Source of the DNA: Sphingomonas sp.
GTDB lineage: Bacteria > Pseudomonadota > Alphaproteobacteria > Sphingomonadales > Sphingomonadaceae
Reading direction: 5' to 3'
NCBI RefSeq assembly: GCF_026460985.1
Contig: NZ_JAPKNM010000028.1
Location: forward strand, 1-33,860
DNA: 33,860 nt
A model generated the notes under the pieces. That model did no database searches and was not told where the DNA came from. It saw nothing but the letters and a program-made list of their open reading frames with translations. Both the position numbers and the translations under genes were made by a program. Below, piece after piece: positions 14,496-21,980 of this stretch. Numbering within the stretch: the stretch's first letter is position 1; every line of letters begins with the position of its first letter.

Positions 14496-17030
14496 GTGCG
14501 ACGCAGCGTGAATCTGACAGGCATATTGGCTTGCTGCGTCCTGATTTCCTGCCCGCGCGCTCTCGCGCAGGTGGCGGGGGTCGGCGAGAGGGCGCGAGAG
14601 GAGCGCCCTGACATCGTCGTGGTCGGCAAGCGGCTTCCCGGATCCCTGGCCACGGACGAGAAGCCCGTCGTGTTTGATCGCAGGGCCATCGCGGACACCG
14701 GCGCGACGACGATCGGCGAGTTGATGAAGGCAGTCCGCGCTTCTTCGCGGTCGGCCGACGGATCGGATGCGATTCTACTGCTGAACGGGCGTCGCATCGC
14801 CAGTTTCGACGAGATTGGAGCGCTACCTCCAGAAGCTCTCGAGCGGATGGAGGTATATCCAGAAGCAGTAGCGGCTCAACTCGGCTATCCACCCACTCGC
14901 AAGGTCATGAATTTCATAACTCTGCGGCACTTCCGCGCCCTCGAAACGGAAACGACTGGCGGCACCACGAGCGATGGCGGCGCAAATAGCGGAGGCGGCA
15001 CTGTTTCTCTCGTCCGCCTTCGCGACGACACCAGGATTACGCTGAAGGGCGAGTTCTCTCATCAGGATCAACTGCTGGAATCTCAGCGGAGAACATCTCC
15101 CGACACCCAGCTGCTGTTCGATACGATCGGCAACGTCGCCGGAAAAAACGGCGGAGAAATCGATCCGGCGCTAAGCTTGGCGATCGGCGCTCCCGCCACT
15201 ACGGCCGCGGTCCCCGCGGAGCGCGCAGATAGATACTCGCTTGCAGGCTACGTCTCCGGTGCCAATAATCCGCGCGTTTCGGACGTGCGGCGATTTCGAA
15301 CGCTCTCGCCACAGAGCGACGTTCTCAAGTTCACCGCCGGCTATGCCACTCCTATCGGCTCTGCCCGAGCGTCCTTTACGGCGTCCGCGACCATCAATCG
15401 CGACCGATCCCTTCAGGGGCTCGGGACCTCGACAATCGATCTTGGGGCCGCAAATCCGAGTTCCCCGTTCGCATCGGAGGTAGTGGTCTATCGATATATC
15501 GACGAGCTCCCTCCGCTGGCGAGGCTCGGTAGATCGCAGTCTTTCCGGGGGTCCGCTGCGATAGACGGTTTTGCCGGGGACTGGTCATGGAACGTGCTGG
15601 GCTCGCATGAGCGCCAGGAAGCGAGGTCGGAGAGCCAGATCGCGGTTGATCCCGTAGCCATTCAAGCTTTGGTGGCAGCCGGTGGCGATCCGTTCGCGCC
15701 GCTGACTGCACCGGGCCTGCTTGAATTGGTGAGGGGCGCATCGCGCTCCGCATCGGATTCCTCCGAAGTCCGGATGGCGATAAACGGGTCCCCTATGTCT
15801 CTGCCCGCGGGACCCGCAACCCTCTCTCTCGTTTCCGGTTTGCGCAGGGATGCCGGAGACATTTTTGAGACTGTCGGCGATAGCAGCAGTGCAACCCACT
15901 TTGTCCGGGTGAGCGCCAGTCAGGTAGCGTCGGGAGTGCTCCCCATCGCATCGCGGCGGAACAAGGTTCTCCCGGGTATCGGAGAATTGTCTGCAAATTT
16001 CTGGATGATGATTGAAGAGACATATTACGGACCGCTGTTTAGTCACAGCTACGGCATTACTTGGTCGCCGAAATCTAATTTTCAGATCCAATCCTCTATA
16101 AAATGGTCACGCTCACAGCCTTTGCTGTCCCTTCAGGCAATCCCTACAACGATAACTGCGAACACCCCGTATTTTGACTTTGTTCGCGGCGAGAATGTGT
16201 TAATAACATCGATATCGGGAGCAAATCCGGATTTGCGCCCCGAGCGGCGTCGAACGAGCACGATATCCGTGAGTTATCAGCCATTCGCCGAGAAGGACCT
16301 CAGGGTAAGCGCGCGCTATAGCGATGTGGCGATCAGGGATCGAGCCGGCTTCGTGTCCGGAGCGACGATGTTGAACGAGACAATTTTCCCGGAGTTGTTC
16401 CACCGAGACGGCTCGGGGCGATTGATTTCCGTCAGCTTCATACCGGTCAATGTGGCGAGCGAGATTCAGCGAACGATCGGACTCGACATCAACTATAATG
16501 GCAGGCTCGGCCGGCCTCCGGCCTCGCCCAAGGAGGGAGAGCCTCCACCGCCGGATAGCCGGCCCAGCATCTTCGCATCGCTAAGCCCCTCACTTCTCCT
16601 GGATAACCGGGCACGGATAACCTTGGCCACGCCCTATCTCGACCTGCTTCGCGGCGACACGATCGATGGAAGCGCCAGCCGCTCCCGTTGGGAAATGAGT
16701 GGGTTCGCAGGGCTGACCTATAGCGCGATAAACTTCAGCCTGATGGGCTCCTGGGGCAGCCGCACGCGCGTGCGCAGCGATAACGCGGCGTCGGACATCA
16801 GGTTTTCGGACTCCTTCGCGCTAAGCGCTCATGTTCGGGTGGCGCTCGAGCAGCGCTTTCCAAAAGCCGGTTGGGCGAAGCGCACGCATTTTGGCCTGGC
16901 TGTAGAGAACCTGACGAACAGTCGACGATCGGCACGGGATCGCAACGGGAATGTTCCCTATCGATATCAAGGAGCCTATCTGGATCCCCTGGGTCGGGTG
17001 GTGAGGCTTTCCTTGCGGAAACTCTTCTAG
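14496..17030 (+). CDS. TonB-dependent outer-membrane receptor
   Basis: 844 residues. Signal peptide MRRSVNLTGILACCVLISCPRALA, then a TonB-box-like DIVVVGKRL (about 39-47). A compact plug follows with TTIGELMKAV, ILLLNGRRIASFDEIGALPPEALERMEVYP and RKVMNFITLR, the plug type common in sphingomonad receptors. The rest is a beta-barrel rich in alternating strands and ends in Phe (LSLRKLF), the outer-membrane insertion signal. GANPDLRPERRRTSTISVSYQP (about 574-595) is a hallmark of the family. The start is GTG with AAGAGG five bases upstream. Ligand unknown; no uptake or hydrolase partner is adjacent. Composition is less GC-biased than in the neighbouring core genes. Confidence 0.88.
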   Translation: MRRSVNLTGILACCVLISCPRALAQVAGVGERAREERPDIVVVGKRLPGSLATDEKPVVFDRRAIADTGATTIGELMKAVRASSRSADGSDAILLLNGRRIASFDEIGALPPEALERMEVYPEAVAAQLGYPPTRKVMNFITLRHFRALETETTGGTTSDGGANSGGGTVSLVRLRDDTRITLKGEFSHQDQLLESQRRTSPDTQLLFDTIGNVAGKNGGEIDPALSLAIGAPATTAAVPAERADRYSLAGYVSGANNPRVSDVRRFRTLSPQSDVLKFTAGYATPIGSARASFTASATINRDRSLQGLGTSTIDLGAANPSSPFASEVVVYRYIDELPPLARLGRSQSFRGSAAIDGFAGDWSWNVLGSHERQEARSESQIAVDPVAIQALVAAGGDPFAPLTAPGLLELVRGASRSASDSSEVRMAINGSPMSLPAGPATLSLVSGLRRDAGDIFETVGDSSSATHFVRVSASQVASGVLPIASRRNKVLPGIGELSANFWMMIEETYYGPLFSHSYGITWSPKSNFQIQSSIKWSRSQPLLSLQAIPTTITANTPYFDFVRGENVLITSISGANPDLRPERRRTSTISVSYQPFAEKDLRVSARYSDVAIRDRAGFVSGATMLNETIFPELFHRDGSGRLISVSFIPVNVASEIQRTIGLDINYNGRLGRPPASPKEGEPPPPDSRPSIFASLSPSLLLDNRARITLATPYLDLLRGDTIDGSASRSRWEMSGFAGLTYSAINFSLMGSWGSRTRVRSDNAASDIRFSDSFALSAHVRVALEQRFPKAGWAKRTHFGLAVENLTNSRRSARDRNGNVPYRYQGAYLDPLGRVVRLSLRKLF

Positions 17031-17107
17031 CTATTCGATCCAAGGCACGCCCTTGGTCAACCAGGCCGCGCATCGATATCGGTCTAGGTTGTATCGACAT
17101 TCAAATT

Positions 17108-17259
17108 CCCCCTCCCTTCAAGGGAGGGGTTAGGGGTGGGTTGGCACCGGCCGGGGCTCGATGCCCCGGCCGGTGCCTTTTGCTGCACGATTGGCGAGTC
17201 TTCTAGGCGCGCAGACGCGCACACCCACCCCCTGCCCCTCCCTGCAAGCAGGGAGGGGA
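17108..17259. repeat. Palindromic intergenic repeat, family A, copy 3 (inverted)
   Basis: Fills about 40 percent of the 376-base gene-free gap 17031-17406. It is close to the reverse complement of 7091-7242 along its whole length: an end hairpin CCCCTCCCTTCAAGGGAGGGG, then the GGCACCGGC stem around a GGGGCTCGATGCCCC core, a GGCGCGCAGACGCGC segment and a terminal CCCTCCCTGC.GCAGGGAGGG hairpin. Differences are single bases and small indels. The remaining bases 17031-17107 and 17260-17406 show no gene, RNA or clear promoter that I can support. Confidence 0.9.
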
Positions 17260-17406
17260 GCCTTCAAACTGAATGTCGACGACTCATCGGTATGCGGCCC
17301 CAAGCTTTCGCGCGTTGATCTTGCAAACACTGGTCTGCATGCGATGAACGAATGGCGGTTTTGCCAGGCTCCCCCACTCGGCGTCACACCCCGACCCCGG
17401 CCGCCC

Positions 17407-19215
17407 CTATTCCTCTCCCATCCGCAGCGCCGCGATGAACGCCTCCTGCGGGATCTGCACGCTGCCGTATTCGCGCATCCGCTTCTTGCCCTCTTTCTGC
17501 TTCTCCAGCAGCTTGCGCTTGCGGGTGGCGTCGCCGCCATAGCATTTGGCGGTGACGTCCTTGCGCATCGCCGCGATCGTCTCGCGCGCGATCACCTTGC
17601 CGCCGATCGCCGCCTGGATCGGGATCTTGAACAAGTGGCGCGGGATCAGGTCCTTGAGGCGCTCGCACATGCCGCGGCCGCGGCTCTCGGCGGTCGAGCG
17701 GTGGACGATCATGCTCAGCGCATCGACCGGCTCGTTGTTGACGAGGATGCCCATCTTGACGAGGTCGCCCGGACGGTGGCCGATCTGCTCATAGTCGAAG
17801 CTCGCATAGCCGCGGCTGATGCTCTTGAGCCGGTCGTAGAAGTCGAACACCACTTCGTTGAGCGGCAATTCGTAGGTGAGCTGCGCGCGGCCGCCCACAT
17901 AGGTCAGGTCCTTCTGGATGCCGCGGCGGTCCTGGCAGAGCTTGAGGATGCTGCCGAGATACTCGTCGGGGACATAGATCACCGCCTTGATCCACGGCTC
18001 CTCGATCTCCTCGATCCGGTTGGGATCGGGCATGTCGGCGGGGTTGTGGAGCTCGAGCGTCTTGCCCTCGGCCTCGCCCGCGGACTTGGTGAGCCGCATC
18101 TTGTAGACCACCGAAGGCGCGGTGGTGATCAGGTCGAGGTCGTATTCGCGGCTGAGGCGCTCCTGGATGATCTCGAGGTGGAGCAGGCCCAGGAAGCCGC
18201 AGCGGAAGCCGAAGCCGAGCGCCGCGCTGGTCTCCATCTCGAAGCTGAACGACGCGTCGTTGAGGCGCAGCTTGGAGATGCTCTCGCGGAGCTTCTCGAA
18301 GTCGGCGGCGTCGACCGGGAACAGGCCGCAGAAGACCACCGGCTGGACTTCCTTGAAGCCGGGGAGCGGCTCGGGGGTGGGCCGCTTGGCGTCGGTCAGC
18401 GTGTCGCCGACGCGCGCCTGCGCGACTTCCTTGATCTGCGCGGTGATGAAGCCGATCTCGCCGGGGCCGAGGTCGGGAAGCTGCTCGATCTTGGGGCGGA
18501 AGGCGCCGACGCGGTCGATCAGGTGCGTCGTGCCCGCCGCCATGAACTTGATCTGCTGGCCCTTTTTGATCGTCCCGTCGATCACCCGGACGAGGATGAC
18601 GACGCCCAGATAAGGGTCGTACCAGCTGTCGACGAGCATCGCCTTGAGCGGCGCGTCGGGGTCGCCCTTGGGGGCTGGGATGCGTTCGACGATCGCGTCG
18701 AGGATCTCGTCGATGCCGATGCCGGACTTGGCGCTGGCGAGGACGGCGTTGCTCGCGTCGAGGCCGATGATCTCCTCGATCTCGTTGCGGACCTTCTCGG
18801 GCTCGGCCGAGGGCAGGTCGATCTTGTTGATGACCGGGATGATCTCGTGGTCGTGCTCGATCGACTGGTAGACGTTCGCCAGCGTCTGCGCCTCGACGCC
18901 CTGCGCCGCGTCGACGACGAGGAGCGCGCCCTCGCACGCGGCGAGGCTGCGGCTCACCTCATAGGCGAAGTCGACGTGTCCGGGGGTGTCCATCAGGTTG
19001 AGGACGTGGCCCTTCCAGTCGAGGCGCACGGTCTGGGCCTTGATGGTGATCCCGCGCTCCTTCTCGATGTCCATGTTATCAAGGACTTGGGAGGACATCT
19101 CGCGCTCGGAGAGGCCTCCGGTGCGCTGGATCAGCCGATCGGCCAGGGTCGACTTCCCGTGGTCGATATGCGCGATGATCGAGAAATTGCGGATCTTTGA
19201 AAGTTCGGTCGCCAT
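17407..19215 (-). CDS. lepA: Elongation factor 4 (LepA)
   Basis: 602 residues, normal length for this ribosome-associated GTPase involved in translation and 30S biogenesis. G motifs: AHIDHGKST (G1, about 15-23), RGITI (G2), DTPGH (G3), NKIDLP (G4), and SAKSG (G5). [20 protein letters not shown] lies in the EF-G-like domain, and the LepA-specific C-terminal domain is visible with [45 protein letters not shown]. It starts [16 protein letters not shown] without a strong Shine-Dalgarno and lies 12 bases after the NadR-type kinase gene on the same strand. Confidence 0.98.
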   Translation of the reverse strand: MATELSKIRNFSIIAHIDHGKSTLADRLIQRTGGLSEREMSSQVLDNMDIEKERGITIKAQTVRLDWKGHVLNLMDTPGHVDFAYEVSRSLAACEGALLVVDAAQGVEAQTLANVYQSIEHDHEIIPVINKIDLPSAEPEKVRNEIEEIIGLDASNAVLASAKSGIGIDEILDAIVERIPAPKGDPDAPLKAMLVDSWYDPYLGVVILVRVIDGTIKKGQQIKFMAAGTTHLIDRVGAFRPKIEQLPDLGPGEIGFITAQIKEVAQARVGDTLTDAKRPTPEPLPGFKEVQPVVFCGLFPVDAADFEKLRESISKLRLNDASFSFEMETSAALGFGFRCGFLGLLHLEIIQERLSREYDLDLITTAPSVVYKMRLTKSAGEAEGKTLELHNPADMPDPNRIEEIEEPWIKAVIYVPDEYLGSILKLCQDRRGIQKDLTYVGGRAQLTYELPLNEVVFDFYDRLKSISRGYASFDYEQIGHRPGDLVKMGILVNNEPVDALSMIVHRSTAESRGRGMCERLKDLIPRHLFKIPIQAAIGGKVIARETIAAMRKDVTAKCYGGDATRKRKLLEKQKEGKKRMREYGSVQIPQEAFIAALRMGEE

Positions 19216-19227
19216 GATCGCGCGGCC

Positions 19228-19752
19228 CTAGCAGGCGCGGCCCGCCGCCTCAATCGCCGCCATGGCATTGCGGAACCGCGCCTCGCCCTCCCCCTGCACC
19301 AGCGCCCAGCGCAACCCGCGGCGCTCGAGCTCTGCCTTGGACAGATCGAAGAAGCGTCGGCGCAGCTGCGGCGTGCCGAAGATGCGCGTGCCATCGGCCA
19401 CCCAGGGCAGATCGATGTCGAACAGCAGGTAGAAGTCGGCGGTGCCCGTCCAGGCGTCGAACCACGGGTCGCGCTTGCCGAACAGCATGTCGGCCCAGAC
19501 CGCGGTCATCAGCGGGTCGGTGTCGAGGATCAGCGGATCGGCGCCCTGGGCGAGCAGCATGTGCGCGCCCGCATCGTGGTTCTGCGCGATCTCGACCAGG
19601 TCGCGCATGGTGAACATGATGCCGTGCGTCTCGGCATAGTCGCGGCCATATTCGTCGAGCAGCTCGCCGCCGAGATGCTCGGCGAGACGGCGGGCTATCG
19701 TGGTCTTGCCCACGCTTTCGGGACCGTGGAGGCAGATGGTACGCGGAATCAT
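19228..19752 (-). CDS. NadR-type ATPase / ribosylnicotinamide kinase
   Basis: 174-residue P-loop protein resembling the C-terminal ribosylnicotinamide kinase domain of NadR. Motifs: Walker A GPESVGKTT near the N-terminus, EYGRDYAE, the DTDPLMTAVWADMLFG block, and WVADGTRIFGTPQLRRRFF matching the NadR WVDDGLR...Q-x-R pattern. Family members phosphorylate nicotinamide riboside to NMN. The start at 19752 overlaps the pnuC stop (ATGA), which supports a nicotinamide riboside salvage pair: uptake by PnuC, trapping by phosphorylation. The upstream extension of this frame to 20232 is a shadow of pnuC. It lacks the adenylyltransferase and DNA-binding domains of full NadR. Confidence 0.87.
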   Translation of the reverse strand: MIPRTICLHGPESVGKTTIARRLAEHLGGELLDEYGRDYAETHGIMFTMRDLVEIAQNHDAGAHMLLAQGADPLILDTDPLMTAVWADMLFGKRDPWFDAWTGTADFYLLFDIDLPWVADGTRIFGTPQLRRRFFDLSKAELERRGLRWALVQGEGEARFRNAMAAIEAAGRAC

Positions 19753-20303
19753 GCTTTGGCTTTGGTCCAATGGATCAGGCCCCAGACGGACAGGGCGAGG
19801 AAGACGAGATAGAGCCCGGCGGTGAGCCAGAGTCCCTTGACGGCGAAGAGCGGCACCGCGGCGAGATCGACCAGGATCCACAGCACCCAGCTTTCCCAGT
19901 TGCGGCGCGACTGGAGGATCTGCGCGGCGATGCTGAACATGGCGATGCTGCCGTCCCACCACGGGAAGGCGGCGTCTGTGTAGCGATGCATCAGCGCGCC
20001 CCAGGCGCCCGCCGCGACCACGCATCCGGCGAGCCAGCCGAGCCGCGCGAGGTGCCCCAATTGCTCGACGCGGACCTCGCCGCTCTCGGCGCGCGACCGG
20101 GCCCAGTTCCTCCAGCCATAGAGGTTCACCACGGCGTAGAAGAGCTGGAGCAGCGCGTCGCTGTAGAGCTTCTCGTGGAAGAATATCCACGCGTAGAGCG
20201 ACACCATGAGGAGCGCGAACGGATAGTTCCACATGCTCCGCCGGACCACCAGCGTCACGTTGATCAGCCCGAACAGGGTGGCGGCGGCTTCGATCGGGCT
20301 CAC
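19749..20303 (-). CDS. pnuC: Nicotinamide riboside transporter PnuC
   Basis: 184-residue membrane protein with about seven hydrophobic segments. Family features: GLINVTLVVRRSMWNYPFALLMVSLYAWIFF at the N-terminus, QLFYAVVNLYGWRNWARS, and the C-terminal NWESWVLWILVDLAAVPLFAVKGLWLTAGLYLVFLALSVWGLIHW with the conserved W/Y pattern. It moves nicotinamide riboside across the inner membrane by facilitated diffusion, driven by intracellular phosphorylation. The start codon is GTG at 20303 without a visible Shine-Dalgarno. First gene of a pnuC-kinase-lepA arrangement; divergent from the ferredoxin reductase gene. Confidence 0.92.
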   Translation of the reverse strand: MSPIEAAATLFGLINVTLVVRRSMWNYPFALLMVSLYAWIFFHEKLYSDALLQLFYAVVNLYGWRNWARSRAESGEVRVEQLGHLARLGWLAGCVVAAGAWGALMHRYTDAAFPWWDGSIAMFSIAAQILQSRRNWESWVLWILVDLAAVPLFAVKGLWLTAGLYLVFLALSVWGLIHWTKAKA

Positions 20304-20398
20304 GCGCGCTGACCTAGCAGCAACTTCCGGCAGGGGTCGAGTGGGTTGCCCTGCGGAATTGTCGCGCTACCCTGTCCCAAAATGCGAGAGGACAGCGC

Positions 20399-21700
20399 AT
20401 GCGGCATATCGCGGTGATCGGTTCGGGACCTGCCGGCTATTATACCGCCGAGGCCTGCCAGAAGGTGTTCGGCGAAGGCGTACGGGTCGACATCATCGAT
20501 CGCCTGCCGGTGCCCTTCGGGCTGATCCGCACCGGCGTCGCGCCCGATCACCAGTCGATCAAGGGCGTTTCGCGCCGCTACGAGGCGGTCGCGCTGACCG
20601 ACAATGTCCGCTTCGTCGGCAACGTCACGATCGGCACGGACTTGTCGATCGACGAGCTCCGCAACCTCTACGATGCGGTCGTGCTCGCCACCGGCGCGCC
20701 GCACGATCGCCCGCTCGAGGTGCCCGGCGCGGCGCTGCCCGGCGTGGTCGGATCGGCGGCGTTCGTCGGTTGGTATAACGGCCATCCCGATTATGCCGAT
20801 CTCGCCCCGCCGCTCGACGGGCCGGCGGTGGTGATCGGGAACGGCAATGTCGCGCTCGACGTCGCGCGGATCCTCGCCAAGACCGAGGAAGAGTTCGCCG
20901 GTTCGGACATCGTCGGGCACGCCCTGACCACGCTCAAGGCGGCGAACATCGACACGATCACGATCCTCGGTCGCCGGGGGCCGCACCAGATAGCGATGAC
21001 GCCCAAGGAGCTGGGCGAGCTGGGTGAACTCGATCGGGCGCGGCCGGCGGTAGACCCGCGCGACTTCCCCCCCGCCGCCGAGGACGCGGACCTCGATCCC
21101 GGGCAGCGCAAGTCGGTCACCCACCTGCGCAACTTCGCCGCGACGGCAAACGGCGCGGACAAGCCGATCGCCATCGTCTTCGATTTCTTCGCGATGCCGG
21201 TCGCGATCGAGGGCGACGGCAAGGTCGAGCGCGTGGTGGTCGAGCGGACCGCGCTCGACGTGCAGGGCCGTGCGAGCGGCACCGGCGAGCGCTACACCGT
21301 GCCGGCGAGCCTGGTGGTGAGCTGCATCGGCTATCGCACCCCGCCGATCGAGGGCGTGCCCTATGACGAGCGCTCGGGACGGTTCGCCAATGACGAGGGA
21401 CGCGTGCTTCCCGGCCTCTACGCGGTCGGCTGGGCGCGGCGCGGCCCGACGGGCACGATCGGCACCAACCGCCCCGACGGCTTCGCCATCGCCGACAAGA
21501 TCGCCGCCGACATCGGCGAGGGCGCGGGCAAGCAAGGCCGCGCCGGGCTCGACGCGCTGCTTGCCGGGCGCGGCGTGGACCTGGTGACCTTCCGCGACTG
21601 GCAGAAGATCGAGGCCGCCGAGATCGCCGCGGCAAGGGCCGGTTCGCCCCGTGAGAAATTCACCAGCATCGAAGCGCTGCTGGGCGCCAGAAATCCCTGA
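20399..21700 (+). CDS. Adrenodoxin-reductase-type ferredoxin-NADP+ reductase
   Basis: 433 residues, full length for the FprA/adrenodoxin reductase family, which passes electrons from NADPH through FAD to ferredoxins. FAD motif IAVIGSGPAGYYTAE at 4-18; PVPFGLIRTGVAPDHQ (about 37-52) is the family signature; the NADPH site is VVIGNGNVALDVARIL (about 143-158). RRGPHQIAMTPKELGEL and GWARRGPTGTIGTNRPDG are further family blocks, the latter binding FAD and NADP. GAGAGGA lies six bases before the ATG. It is a stand-alone gene followed by tRNA-Pro. The physiological ferredoxin is not in the window. Confidence 0.94.
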   Translation: MRHIAVIGSGPAGYYTAEACQKVFGEGVRVDIIDRLPVPFGLIRTGVAPDHQSIKGVSRRYEAVALTDNVRFVGNVTIGTDLSIDELRNLYDAVVLATGAPHDRPLEVPGAALPGVVGSAAFVGWYNGHPDYADLAPPLDGPAVVIGNGNVALDVARILAKTEEEFAGSDIVGHALTTLKAANIDTITILGRRGPHQIAMTPKELGELGELDRARPAVDPRDFPPAAEDADLDPGQRKSVTHLRNFAATANGADKPIAIVFDFFAMPVAIEGDGKVERVVVERTALDVQGRASGTGERYTVPASLVVSCIGYRTPPIEGVPYDERSGRFANDEGRVLPGLYAVGWARRGPTGTIGTNRPDGFAIADKIAADIGEGAGKQGRAGLDALLAGRGVDLVTFRDWQKIEAAEIAAARAGSPREKFTSIEALLGARNP

Positions 21701-21710
21701 TCGCGGACGC

Positions 21711-21738
21711 TTGCGCGACTCGATTCGCGTGGCTATAG
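21711..21738 (+). promoter_or_regulatory. Putative promoter of tRNA-Pro
   Basis: TTGCGC at 21711-21716 and CTATAG at 21733-21738 with a 16-base spacer form a plausible housekeeping promoter; CTATAG followed by GCCCC is a common -10/discriminator style before stable RNA genes in this group. Predicted start is near 21745, about 45 bases before the tRNA. Confidence 0.45.
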
Positions 21739-21790
21739 GCCCCGCTCCAGCATCGATCCGCCCCCGAGGCGCGCAGGATCGATACTCCGT

Positions 21791-21867
21791 CGGGGAGTAG
21801 CTCAGCCTGGTAGAGCACTGTCTTCGGGAGGCAGGGGCCGGAGGTTCGAATCCTCTCTTCCCGACCA
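21791..21867 (+). tRNA. tRNA-Pro (anticodon CGG)
   Basis: 77 bases with encoded CCA. The acceptor stem CGGGGAG (21791-21797) pairs with CTTCCCG (21857-21863), with one G-T pair. D arm AGCTCAGCCTGGTAGAGC. The anticodon stem CTGTC/GGCAG encloses the loop TTCGGGA, giving anticodon CGG for CCG codons. The T arm GGAGG-TTCGAAT-CCTCT is regular. The similarity to known bacterial tRNA-Pro(CGG) is evident by eye. Confidence 0.97.
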
Positions 21868-21928
21868 TTTTCCTACATCGCCAGCGACTGCGGAGCAGGC
21901 ACATCCCTGCCCGCCCCGCAAAACGAAG

Positions 21929-21954
21929 CGGGCGAGGAGTTCCCTCCCCGCCCG
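21929..21954 (-). terminator. Candidate terminator of the permease operon
   Basis: The stem CGGGCGAGGAG (21929-21939) faces CTCCCCGCCCG (21944-21954) with one mismatch and a 4-base loop. On the minus strand it is followed by CTTCGTTTT, a weak T-tract. It lies 27 bases beyond the stop of the last permease gene and would end that operon. Confidence 0.45.
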
Positions 21955-21980
21955 CCCGGCCATGTCCTGAACTGACGCGC

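Noticed and set aside
17161..19200. A 679-codon plus-strand frame opposite lepA
   Set aside because: Antisense shadow of lepA; composition is biased to Asp, Arg and Leu and no domain is recognisable. It also starts inside a palindromic repeat.
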